Positions 8,581 to 16,565 of a stretch of DNA of 64,000 nucleotides are shown in pieces. Under the pieces are notes generated by a model. That model was given only the letters and a program-made list of their open reading frames with translations, did no database searches and was not told the DNA's origin. How positions within the stretch are numbered: position 1 is the first letter of the stretch; the number at the start of each line of letters is the position of its first letter. Source of the stretch: Thermohalobaculum sp963700775 (GTDB lineage: Bacteria; Pseudomonadota; Alphaproteobacteria; Rhodobacterales; Rhodobacteraceae). The DNA is taken from contig CAVOYU010000010.1 of assembly GCA_963700775.1 (NCBI GenBank), forward strand, positions 110,753 to 174,752, in the 5' to 3' direction. Both the position numbers and the translations under genes were made by a program.

Positions 8581-9822
8581 CCGCCCACGGACACGGACAA
8601 GGACGGCATGCCTGACTGGTTCGAGGACCAGTATGGCTTCAACAAGACGAAGTTCGATTCCAACGGCGACAGCGACGGCGACGGCTACACGAACATCGAG
8701 GAATACATCAACGGCCTGATCGACGGCTTCAACCTGAACGGCACTGGCGGGACCGGCGGGACCGGTGGGACCGGCGGCACTGGCGGGACCGGCGGCACTG
8801 GCGGGACCGGCGGCACTGGCGGGACCGGCGGCACTGGCGGGACCGGCGGCACCGAGACACCAACTCCGACCCCAGATCCGTCACGGAGCGGTTCGCTGCG
8901 CATCATCGACTCGGACACCGACAAGGCCGTGGCGGTGGTCACTTCGGGCGGGACGCTCGACGCGGGTCTTCTCGACGATGCATCTCTCGCAATCGAGTAT
9001 GTCCCGAATGGAATCAGCTTCCGCAGCGTGAAGCTGGATTTCGAGGACGGGCTGGCGACCAAGATCGAGAACGCCAAACCCTATGCCCTCTTCGGCGACA
9101 AGTGGGGAGACTTCGGGGCATCGACCATCGGCGACCTGTTCCCGGAACCCGGTGACTACAAGATCAAGCTCACCTTCTACTCGGAGAAAAACGGACAGGG
9201 CTCGGTGCTCGGCACCGAGGTGATCAACTTCAGCGTCGCAGGGACGAACGCGCCCACCGCGCTGACCGATCCCGAGCCGCCGGTTTTTGCCGATCCGGCC
9301 CCGGCCAGCGCCAAGACCACTCTGCCCGACGACGGTTCGAACGAGCCGGAGAAGTCCGGCTTCATGAAGAGCATTAACGTCGGGGGCGGCGAGTATGTCG
9401 CCAAGGACGGCACCGTCTTCGAGGCGGACACCGGCATTGACGATGGCTGGATGAACACGCGCAGCCGCAGCGGCGTGAGTGTCGAAGGAACCGACGACGA
9501 CGCTCTCTACATCGATTACGGCTACGGGAACTTCTCCTACGACATCGCGGTGCCGAACGAGGGCGATTACCAGGTGACGCTGTTCCTCACCGAGCCGTGG
9601 GCCCGGAAATCCGGCCAGCGTGTCTTCGATGTGGAACTCGAGGGATCGGCGTTCGGCAGCCTGAACGACATCGACCTGTTCGGCACGACCGGCACGAAGT
9701 GGAAGGCGCTCACCCTGACCGAGACGGTTCATGTCAGTGACGGCGTGCTCGATATCGACCTCGCCGGGTCGATCAACTACGGCATCGTCAGCGGGATCTC
9801 GGTGCTCGAGCTCCTCGGCTGA
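8518..9822 (+). CDS. C-terminal half of the pectate lyase: Ca-binding repeats, GTG linker, malectin-like domain
   Basis: An intact open frame continuing the broken lyase; sense sequence begins near 8575, so the nominal start is not a real start. First come thrombospondin type 3/EF-hand-like Ca sites (DTDKDGMPDWFED and DSNGDSDGDGYTNIEEY). Next is a 12-fold Gly-Thr-Gly linker and a Thr/Pro stretch, then a beta-rich domain of about 130 residues (SGSLRIIDSDTDKAVAVV onward). The last is a malectin-like carbohydrate-binding domain (INVGGGEYVAKDGTVFEAD to the end). The arrangement is that of a secreted, glycan-anchored lyase acting on the polysaccharide of this locus or on environmental pectin/alginate-like polymers. 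Confidence 0.75.
   Translation: MVQLSIAYRRPEAGRTAPKFTPPTDTDKDGMPDWFEDQYGFNKTKFDSNGDSDGDGYTNIEEYINGLIDGFNLNGTGGTGGTGGTGGTGGTGGTGGTGGTGGTGGTGGTGGTETPTPTPDPSRSGSLRIIDSDTDKAVAVVTSGGTLDAGLLDDASLAIEYVPNGISFRSVKLDFEDGLATKIENAKPYALFGDKWGDFGASTIGDLFPEPGDYKIKLTFYSEKNGQGSVLGTEVINFSVAGTNAPTALTDPEPPVFADPAPASAKTTLPDDGSNEPEKSGFMKSINVGGGEYVAKDGTVFEADTGIDDGWMNTRSRSGVSVEGTDDDALYIDYGYGNFSYDIAVPNEGDYQVTLFLTEPWARKSGQRVFDVELEGSAFGSLNDIDLFGTTGTKWKALTLTETVHVSDGVLDIDLAGSINYGIVSGISVLELLG
8740..8853 (+). repeat. 9-bp tandem repeat encoding (Gly-Thr-Gly)12 linker
   Basis: Twelve consecutive 9-bp units encode Gly-Thr-Gly, alternating mainly between GGCACTGGC and GGGACCGGC so that an 18-bp higher-order period is visible; a final Gly-Thr follows. 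In-frame unit number can vary by slippage without breaking the protein. It separates the Ca-binding repeats from the C-terminal glycan-binding domains. Confidence 0.9.
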
Positions 9823-9835
9823 CCATTCACGAATC

Positions 9836-9863
9836 GCGCCGGGCGGTGCATTCCGCCCGGCGC
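9836..9863 (+). terminator. Hairpin after pectate lyase gene
   Basis: A perfect 11-bp stem GCGCCGGGCGG (9836-9846) and its complement (9853-9863) surround a 6-nt loop, 13 nt past the stop codon. There is no U-tract on either side, so it could act as a GC-rich pause or terminator, or protect the transcript 3' end. It lies between convergent genes. Confidence 0.55.
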
Positions 9864-10118
9864 CGCGTCCCGAACGCCCGGGCCCGCCGGATCGAACGCA
9901 GTTCGGATCGTTCGTGCCGGCCAGGCCGACAAATGTCAGCGATATCCGACCGCGAGATGCCGGCAAGCCGGGCTGCGATCCCGCTCAGCGCCGCCGAGGC
10001 TCTGGGACTGCACGGGATCGGCCCGCGGGACCATCCTTCGAAGCATAGCCCCGCCGGAGCGCCCGGATCGACCGCCGGCGAGCGGCCGGGGCAATACCGG
10101 GCCGGCTCGCCTTCCGGT

Positions 10119-11135
10119 TCAGCCGCCCTCTCTGGGCGAAACCGGATCCGGGCTGGCGCGGTGCCACCGAACTGCCGTCCGGATGATGCTTGCCAGCGAG
10201 GATGCCGGAAAGATCCCCTTCCCCAGGATCTCCGCCGCTGCCGCCGGGTCGGCCACGAGATAGGGCGGATCCCCGGCCCGCCGGCCTGCCAGGTCGTGCG
10301 GCACCTCGGTCCCGGCTTCGACGGCGACCGCGTCGATCACCTCGCGCACCGAATATCCGCGCCCGGTCCCCAGATTCACCTGGAACGAGGCGCTCCCGGC
10401 GAGCAGCCGGTCGAGGGCGCGGATATGGGCCTGGGCGAGATCGCCGACATGGACATAGTCGCGTACCGCAGTCCCGTCCGGCGTCGGGTAATCCGTGCCG
10501 AACAGGGTCAGCCGCGGTCGGCGGCCAAGCGCCGCGTCGATCGCGAGCGGCACGAGATGCGTCTCCTCGCGCCGGCACTCGCCGATCTCGGCCTCCGGAT
10601 CCGCCCCTGCCGCGTTGAAGTAGCGCAGCGCCGCGTGCCGGAGGCCGTAGGCGCGGTCATAATCCTCGAGCAGCCGTTCGGCCATCAGCTTCGCGGCGCC
10701 ATAGGGATTGATCGGCGCCTTCGGCTCGTCCTCGCGGATCGGAATGCGCGACGGAACCCCGTAGATCGCGCAGGTCGACGAGAACACCAGAGCGCCGATC
10801 CCCGCGGCGCAGCAGGCATCGGCGAGCGTCATTGTCCCCAGGACGTTGGTCGCATAGTACCAAGCCGGCTCCCGCATCGACTCGCCGACCAGCGCCAGAG
10901 CGGCGAAATGCATCGCCGCCACCGGGCGGTGCAGCCGGATCACCTCGGCCACGCGCTCCGGATCGCGGACATCGCCGCGCTCGAGCGGTCCCCACTTCAC
11001 CGCCCACTCGTTGCCGGTGGACAGGTTGTCGTAGACGACCGGCCGGTAGCCCGCCCGCGCCAGTGCCTTGCAGGCATGCGAGCCGATATAGCCAGCTCCG
11101 CCGGTGACAAGTACCGTGCGATTCGGGTCAGTCAT
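10119..11135 (-). CDS. galE: UDP-glucose 4-epimerase
   Basis: A 338-residue extended SDR enzyme interconverting UDP-glucose and UDP-galactose in the cytosol. It has the NAD-binding TGGAGYIGSHACKAL at residues 10-24, SSTCAIYG, and the catalytic Tyr-x3-Lys in INPYGAAKLMAERLL. It also has the GalE-specific AALRYFNAAGADPE and DGTAVRDYVHVGDLAQAH. Full length for the family. It is convergent with the lyase gene and probably supplies UDP-galactose for the neighbouring glycosyltransferases. Confidence 0.95.
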   Translation of the reverse strand: MTDPNRTVLVTGGAGYIGSHACKALARAGYRPVVYDNLSTGNEWAVKWGPLERGDVRDPERVAEVIRLHRPVAAMHFAALALVGESMREPAWYYATNVLGTMTLADACCAAGIGALVFSSTCAIYGVPSRIPIREDEPKAPINPYGAAKLMAERLLEDYDRAYGLRHAALRYFNAAGADPEAEIGECRREETHLVPLAIDAALGRRPRLTLFGTDYPTPDGTAVRDYVHVGDLAQAHIRALDRLLAGSASFQVNLGTGRGYSVREVIDAVAVEAGTEVPHDLAGRRAGDPPYLVADPAAAAEILGKGIFPASSLASIIRTAVRWHRASPDPVSPREGG

Positions 11136-11591
11136 GCGGTCACTCCCCTGTCTGGCGCACGGCCATGCGCGCCTTCGCTGCCGTCGGTACGATCGGCGGA
11201 TCCGTCATCCGGGAAAACGCTGCCCATCAGTATCTGCATCTGCCCACGGATCCGAAATCTCACTGTGCAGTGGGTTGCAGCCACAACTGATGCTGGGGCC
11301 ACGGCCGAAAACGGGCCGGGATCCAGGCATGGCGAACCGATCATGGCGGTAGATTTACATCAATTCGGTGCCACGCATACCGCCTCGATCAATTAAACTG
11401 ACCGATAATCTTCTACTAATACGAACAATCTCACCAATCTTCATTGCTCCAAACCCCACCGCCTGAGGCTCCATCCGTCCCTTATTCATTCTGGGGCGCT
11501 CCGGCACAATTGCAAACAAAATCCGCGCGTGGCTGACTGACCGCACCTGGCGAGCAGAAGCGGGCAAACCGTCCCCGACCCCGTCCCCGGC
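11136..11591. other. 456-nt gap between pobA and galE
   Basis: No supported gene. The left part (11136-11390) is mixed composition and carries the upstream region of galE; 11380-11530 is distinctly AT-richer than the surroundings and may be promoter DNA or a remnant. I see no RNA gene, clear repeat or strong terminator. Confidence 0.4.
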
Positions 11592-12761
11592 TCAGTAGGG
11601 GAGCCCGACGTAATTCTCGGCCAGCGCCGTCATCGCCGCCCGCGACGAGAGCAGATAGTCCAGCTCAGCCTGCTGCATGCGCCGCCCGAACCCACCCTGA
11701 TCCGGGAACCGGTGCAGCAGGCCGGTCATCCACCAGGAGAACCGCTCCGCCTTCCAGATCCGCGCCAGCGCGCGGGCCGAGAACCCGGTCAGCCCCGCCT
11801 CGTCCCCCCGCCGGAAATAGGCGATCAGCGCGTCCGAGAGGTAGCGCACATCCGAGGCGGCGAGATTCAGCCCCTTCGCGCCAGTCGGCGGCACGATATG
11901 CGCGGCATCGCCGGCCAGGAACAGCCGCCCCCATCGCATCGGCTCGACAACATAGGAGCGCAGCGGCGCGATGCTCTTCTCGATCGAGGGGCCGGTCACC
12001 AGCCGGTCCGCTACGGTGGCCGGAAGGCGGCGCTTCAGCTCGCCCCAGAACCGGTCGTCCGGCCAGTCCGCGATCCGGTCGTCCAGCGGGCACTGAACGT
12101 AGTAGCGGCTGAGGCTGCGCGTGCGCATGGAGCAGAGCGCGAAGCCGCGCTCGTGGCTGGCGTAGATCAGTTCCTCGCCGGCCGGCGGCGTCCGCGACAG
12201 GACACCAAGCCAGCCGAAGGGGTATACCCGCTCGAACTCCCGCAGCCGGTCGCCCGGTATCGATTTCCGGCTGACTCCATGGGAGCCATCGCAGCCGATC
12301 ACGAATTCGCAGTCGAGCCGGCAGTCCTCGCCGCCCGCCCGCCAGGTCAGCGCCGGCGCCTCGGTGTCGGCGCCGTGGATCGTCACATCCTCTGCCTCGT
12401 GGATCACCGCCCCCCCGGCCGCGTCGCGGGCGTCGTAGAGGTCGCGGGTGATCTCGGTTTGGCCGTAGATCACCACGCCGTGGCCGGTCAGGCCCGCGAG
12501 ATCGATTCGGTGCAGGGATCCGTCATGGCTGATGCTGAAGCCGTCATGGGTCTCGCCCTCGGCGTCCATCCGCGCGCCGACCCCGGCATCGCGGAGCAGG
12601 CTGGCCGCCCCCCGCTCCAGCACCCCGGCCCGGATCCGGCCCAGAACATAGCCCCGCGACCGCCGTTCGAGGACGACGCTCGCGATGCCGCTGCGATCAA
12701 GTAGCTGCGACAGGAGAAGGCCGGACGGCCCGCCACCGATGATCCCGACCTGCGTGCGCAT
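11592..12761 (-). CDS. pobA: 4-hydroxybenzoate 3-monooxygenase
   Basis: A 389-residue FAD- and NADPH-dependent aromatic hydroxylase converting 4-hydroxybenzoate to protocatechuate. Motifs run the whole length: GIIGGGPSGLLLSQLL (FAD, residues 6-21), YVLGRIRAGVLE (residues 38-49), VIGCDGSHGVSRKSIP, VYPFGWLGVL, FLAGDAAHIVPPTGAKGLNL and ERFSWWMTGLLHRFPD, ending ENYVGLPY as in characterised PobA. The ATG at 12761 begins MRTQVGIIGG and gives the family length; the longer upstream frame is a shadow. No pca ring-cleavage genes or AraC-type pobR are adjacent. Confidence 0.93.
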   Translation of the reverse strand: MRTQVGIIGGGPSGLLLSQLLDRSGIASVVLERRSRGYVLGRIRAGVLERGAASLLRDAGVGARMDAEGETHDGFSISHDGSLHRIDLAGLTGHGVVIYGQTEITRDLYDARDAAGGAVIHEAEDVTIHGADTEAPALTWRAGGEDCRLDCEFVIGCDGSHGVSRKSIPGDRLREFERVYPFGWLGVLSRTPPAGEELIYASHERGFALCSMRTRSLSRYYVQCPLDDRIADWPDDRFWGELKRRLPATVADRLVTGPSIEKSIAPLRSYVVEPMRWGRLFLAGDAAHIVPPTGAKGLNLAASDVRYLSDALIAYFRRGDEAGLTGFSARALARIWKAERFSWWMTGLLHRFPDQGGFGRRMQQAELDYLLSSRAAMTALAENYVGLPY

Positions 12762-12937
12762 CCGCGCGCTCTCCCTGTCCCCGCGCTGCGGTCTGCCCGA
12801 CGGCTGCCGAACGGGCGCAATCGAACGTGCGGCTCCGCCCGGAAGGTGGAGGATCGAAAACCCGCTGGCAAGCGCGCCGGAGGGTCTGGCCGCCTTCTGG
12901 CGGCGCCGGGACTCTGGCCCCCGTCCCCCCGTGAGCG

Positions 12938-14515
12938 TCAGGACAAGCCTGTCGCCGCAGCTGGCAGCCTGATGTCGAATTCGGCGCGCAGCTCGGCGTC
13001 GACCCCGGGCGGGATATGCGAGGGTTTCTTGGTGGCGAGGATCTCGCGCGCCCGGTCGCGGGCCCGCGCGCGCACGTCCAGGCCGCCGGACGCCTCCCAT
13101 TCGGTCGGCGTCCGCCGGTCCGAGACATCGGGATAGAGGAAGTCGCTCTGCATCCGCTCCAGCGTCTGCGCCTGGCCGAGGAAGTGGCCCGCGCTGCAGG
13201 CCACGGCGCCGATTTCCGCCGGCGAGAGGGTCTCGTCATCGACCACCACCGGCCCCAGCGAGCGCAGTACAGCGCCCAGCATGTCGTTGTCGATCACGTA
13301 GCTCTCGAAGGCGACGCCCATCAGGCCGGCTTGCATGCCGGCGGCCTGGGTGATCAGGTTCGACCCCGCCTGGGCGGCCAGGGTCACGCTCATCGCCTTC
13401 TCGAAACCGCTCTGGGCATCCGGCGTCTTGGCATCCGTCGCCCCTGCGATGCAGGAGTTCGGAAGCCCGTAGAACCGCGCCATCTGGGTCGCGGCGGCCA
13501 TCAGCAGCGCCTGCTCGCCACCGCCTCCGCTCATCCCGCCGGTGCGCAGGTCGGTGACCATCGGCCGGGGCCCGAAGACTGCCTTGACCTCGGGGTTGGC
13601 GAGCCAGGCGATCACCATCCCCGCCAGGGTCTCCGCCACGGTCTGCGCTAGGCAGCCGGCGATGGTGACCGGGCTCGAGGCGCCGAGCTGGCCGAAGGTG
13701 TTGCAATGTACCGGGACTCCGAGCCGCGCCGCCGCGACCAGCACTTCCACCGCCTCGGCTGAGAACCGCAGGGGCGGGGTCACGTGGTTTATGTTCAGCG
13801 ACAGGAACGGCCGCGCCTGGAACGCCTCGGCCGACCCGGCGAGCCGGAAGCACATCTCGGCGACCGGCGCCACATGGGCGGGATCGCTGATGCTGGTCAT
13901 CACGTGCTTCGCGGTGCCGGCGAGGCTGGCATAGGCGGTGTTCACGTCCAGGCTCAGCGCATCCGGCATGTCGCGGGCGACCAGCGAGCGGCTGAAGAAA
14001 TGGATGTCCGGCAGCGCATCGACCAGCCGCGCCGCGTCGTGGAGGTCGCCGAGCGTCGAGTCGCGGTAGCGCCCGGTCTCGAGGTCGATCACGCTCGGCG
14101 CGGCACCGCCCGAGCCGGCATGCACGCGGGCGCCGCCGAGCTCCAACTCGTGGCCAGGCGTCCGGCCATGCAGGGTGAACTCCCGCGCCAGCGCCGCGAT
14201 CGCCTCCTCGACCAGCGCCCGCGGGAAGATGAGCCGGCCCGCAGCCGTCAGCCGCCCGCCCCGGGCCGCCACGAGCTCCACTGCGACGGGCGGCGCCTCC
14301 GACATGCCGGTGCAGCACAACAGCTCCAGCGCCGCGCCATCGATGCGCGCGAGGTCGCGCTCGGTCAGCGGTGCGTAGCGTCCGCCCGCGACCCCGGCGG
14401 TGACCGGACGGCGGCGCACTGGCGGCGTGGCAGACCGCCCGCTCCGCCCGCGCCGCCCCTCAGGCGCCGCATCGGCCGTCTCGCCGCTCTTGGCGTCGTC
14501 GGATCGGTTCGCCAT
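12938..14515 (-). CDS. Trimethylamine methyltransferase (MttB) superfamily protein
   Basis: A 525-residue member of the MttB/MtgB superfamily, which demethylates quaternary or tertiary amines and passes the methyl group to a corrinoid protein. Family-like segments include LERMQSDFLYPD near the C terminus, GGMSGGGGEQALLMAAATQMA and PNSCIAGATDAKTPDAQSG. The frame runs through without an in-frame amber, so it is a non-pyrrolysine type resembling the glycine-betaine branch. The ATG at 14515 (MANRSDDAK) is preferred to one 13 codons upstream. The first 50 residues are low-complexity and Arg/Gly/Ala-rich. No corrinoid protein or reductive activator is encoded nearby. Confidence 0.85.
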   Translation of the reverse strand: MANRSDDAKSGETADAAPEGRRGRSGRSATPPVRRRPVTAGVAGGRYAPLTERDLARIDGAALELLCCTGMSEAPPVAVELVAARGGRLTAAGRLIFPRALVEEAIAALAREFTLHGRTPGHELELGGARVHAGSGGAAPSVIDLETGRYRDSTLGDLHDAARLVDALPDIHFFSRSLVARDMPDALSLDVNTAYASLAGTAKHVMTSISDPAHVAPVAEMCFRLAGSAEAFQARPFLSLNINHVTPPLRFSAEAVEVLVAAARLGVPVHCNTFGQLGASSPVTIAGCLAQTVAETLAGMVIAWLANPEVKAVFGPRPMVTDLRTGGMSGGGGEQALLMAAATQMARFYGLPNSCIAGATDAKTPDAQSGFEKAMSVTLAAQAGSNLITQAAGMQAGLMGVAFESYVIDNDMLGAVLRSLGPVVVDDETLSPAEIGAVACSAGHFLGQAQTLERMQSDFLYPDVSDRRTPTEWEASGGLDVRARARDRAREILATKKPSHIPPGVDAELRAEFDIRLPAAATGLS

Positions 14516-14648
14516 CGGCGGTCTCCAGGTTCGGGCGCGGGAGGCGCTGCGCACGCCCGATCATCGCCCCGCGCAATTCAGTCGACAAACGAGTAATCGG
14601 CCGAATATGCATAGCGAAATCACCACCCATGGAGAGAGGAACGAGTGC

Positions 14649-15539
14649 ATGCCGGCCAGCCGCCCGCGCCTTCCCCTGACCGCGCTCCGGACCTTCGAGG
14701 CGGCGGCGCGGCACGAGAGCTTCAAGGCCGCGGCCGAAGAGCTCGGGCTCAGCCCGACCACGGTCAGCAATCAGATCCGCGGCCTCGAACGCGACTGGGG
14801 CTGCAAGCTGTTCGAGCGCCGGACTCGGCAGGTGGTGCTGACCGACACCGGCCGCTCGCTCTCCCGCGTGGTGCACGATGCCTTCGCCGCGATCCGGGCC
14901 GAGATCGAGGCGCGCGTCGGCCCCGCCCGCACCCCGGTCACCCTGGCCGCCGGACCGATCTTCGCCGCCCGCTGGCTGAGCCCGCGGCTGACGCGCTTCC
15001 ACCGGATAGCGCCGGAGGTCGAGCTGATCCTCCATCACGGCGCGCGCATCACCGGCGCCGCCGCCATGACCACGGACCTTGCCGTCGACTGGGGCGAGGG
15101 TGCCTGGAGCGGCCTCGACGCGCGGAAACTGTTCGAGATCCGCTATGCCCCGGTGCTGAGTCCGGCCCTGGCTGCCGAGCGCAGCGGCCTCGCCGACCCC
15201 GCCGACCTGGCGCGATTTCCGGTCATCCACCAGCACGACCGGACCGAGTGGGCCGCCTGGCTTGCGCTGGCCGGCGTGCCGGGACTGCGCTTCGCCGAGG
15301 AGACCGTCATCACCGACTCGAACGTCGTCACCCAGGCGGCCATCGACGGTCAGGGCGTGGCACTGGGGATCTTTCCCTTCCTCGCCCGCGAGGTGGCCGC
15401 GGGGCTCCTGATCAGACCCTTCGACGCCGAGCTTGCCCCGAGCCGCGCCTACTTCCTGCTGACTCGCCCCGGCGCGCGGAAATCGCGCGCCACCGCAACG
15501 GTCTGCGACTGGCTGGAGCGCGAGGCAGCGACACCGTGA
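14649..15539 (+). CDS. LysR family regulator, GcvA-like
   Basis: A 296-residue LysR-type transcription factor. The N-terminal winged helix-turn-helix reads PLTALRTFEAAARHESFKAA then LGLSPTTVSNQIRGLE (about residues 10-45), with a periplasmic-binding-like effector domain after residue 95. The start is ATG 14649, preceded by a GAGAGGA site; an in-frame ATG at 14607 has no such site. It is divergent from the MttB-family gene with a 133-nt shared intergenic region, the classic arrangement for a LysR regulator controlling its neighbour, so it probably activates the methyltransferase gene in response to a methylated amine or related ligand. Confidence 0.9.
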   Translation: MPASRPRLPLTALRTFEAAARHESFKAAAEELGLSPTTVSNQIRGLERDWGCKLFERRTRQVVLTDTGRSLSRVVHDAFAAIRAEIEARVGPARTPVTLAAGPIFAARWLSPRLTRFHRIAPEVELILHHGARITGAAAMTTDLAVDWGEGAWSGLDARKLFEIRYAPVLSPALAAERSGLADPADLARFPVIHQHDRTEWAAWLALAGVPGLRFAEETVITDSNVVTQAAIDGQGVALGIFPFLAREVAAGLLIRPFDAELAPSRAYFLLTRPGARKSRATATVCDWLEREAATP

Positions 15540-15552
15540 GTGCCACTCTCGG

Positions 15553-16323
15553 CTAGCCAGCGATGAACCGCACCATATGCGCCGCGACCTGGTCGGGCGC
15601 CTCCAGCAAGATGGCGTGCTTCACATGTGGCAATACGACCAACTCGGCGTCCGGCAACGCCGCGGCGATGCCTCGATTGAGGCGCGGATTGCAGCCGCCG
15701 TCGTTCTCCCCGGTCAGCACCAGAGACCGCGCCGTCACCTCGTGCAGCCAGGGCATCATCTCGGTCCCCGCATAGATCCGGAACACGTTCAGGAACACCC
15801 CCGGATCGGTCCCGATCACCTGGTCGAGCCGGCGCTTGATGATCTCCGGGCGGGTCCCGATGAAATCGTCCGTGAACCACCGGTCGGCGAGGGTGCCGAG
15901 AACCTCCGGAATGCCGCGCTCCTCCATCGCCCGGACGACGCCCCAGACCTTGGCGCTGTCGTCCTCGGTGCGCCCGGCGGCCGTCGACAGCAGCCCCAGC
16001 GACAGCACCCGTTCCGGGTGCGTGCGCGCATAGGCCGGCCCGATCATGCCGCCGAGCGAATGGCCGGCCACATGCACCCGCTCGAAACCGCTCCGTTCGC
16101 GCACCCGCTCGAGATCGGCGACCAGCTCGTCGAGGCCGAATTCGGCGTCCGGCAGCGGCGAGGCGCCATGGCCGCGCAGGTCGTAGGTCACCACGGTGAA
16201 ATGCGGCGTCAACAGCGGCACCATGAAGCGCCAGCCGTCGCGTGCGGCGCCGATGCCATGGACCAGGATGAGCGGCGGCCCCGAGCCCTCGACCGACGTG
16301 GCGCAATCGATGGGGGTCGTCAT
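15553..16323 (-). CDS. Alpha/beta hydrolase
   Basis: A 256-residue alpha/beta-hydrolase fold protein. The oxyanion region is LILVHGIGAARDGW, the nucleophile elbow GHSLGGMIGPAYA (Ser near residue 95), the acid is in LVLTGENDGGCNP and the catalytic His in LPHVKHAILLEAP. It resembles 3-oxoadipate enol-lactonase and related catabolic esterases. It starts at ATG 16323, only 10 nt after the tautomerase stop, so these are one operon with the flavin monooxygenase. Convergent with the LysR gene across 13 nt. Confidence 0.87.
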   Translation of the reverse strand: MTTPIDCATSVEGSGPPLILVHGIGAARDGWRFMVPLLTPHFTVVTYDLRGHGASPLPDAEFGLDELVADLERVRERSGFERVHVAGHSLGGMIGPAYARTHPERVLSLGLLSTAAGRTEDDSAKVWGVVRAMEERGIPEVLGTLADRWFTDDFIGTRPEIIKRRLDQVIGTDPGVFLNVFRIYAGTEMMPWLHEVTARSLVLTGENDGGCNPRLNRGIAAALPDAELVVLPHVKHAILLEAPDQVAAHMVRFIAG

Positions 16324-16333
16324 CCTGCCCCCC

Positions 16334-16528
16334 TCACCCGGGCGCCTTGTCGACGCTGAGCTGGCCGCCCGAGCCCCAGTCCTCCCGGTCGACCTCGGTA
16401 ATGATAACATGCAGCCCTTCCGGTTTTCCGCCGCAGGTGCGGACGAAGCCGTCCGTCAGTTCGCGTACCAGCGCGCGCTTCTGGTCGCGACTGCGGCCCT
16501 TGAACATCTCGACACGTATGATCGGCAT
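16334..16528 (-). CDS. 4-oxalocrotonate tautomerase family protein
   Basis: A 64-residue protein with the family's hallmark MPIIRVEMFKGRS start, leaving Pro1 as the catalytic base after Met removal. Downstream are KRALVRELTDGFVRTCGG and VIITEVDREDWGSGG. Length equals the family norm of 60-65. Such enzymes tautomerise 2-hydroxymuconate-type or related unsaturated keto acids. A GGGGGAG site lies just before the ATG. It sits between a flavin monooxygenase and an alpha/beta hydrolase, consistent with a short catabolic pathway. Confidence 0.9.
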   Translation of the reverse strand: MPIIRVEMFKGRSRDQKRALVRELTDGFVRTCGGKPEGLHVIITEVDREDWGSGGQLSVDKAPG

Positions 16529-16565
16529 CTACTCCCCCGGCTGGTCTGGTTTGCAGGCTCGCGGC

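Noticed and set aside
8740..8853. CRISPR-like array
   Set aside because: The repeat is a 9/18-bp coding repeat with no spacers, in frame with a Gly-Thr-Gly linker.
12938..14515. Pyrrolysine-containing MttB
   Set aside because: The frame is uninterrupted by TAG, so no amber read-through is needed.
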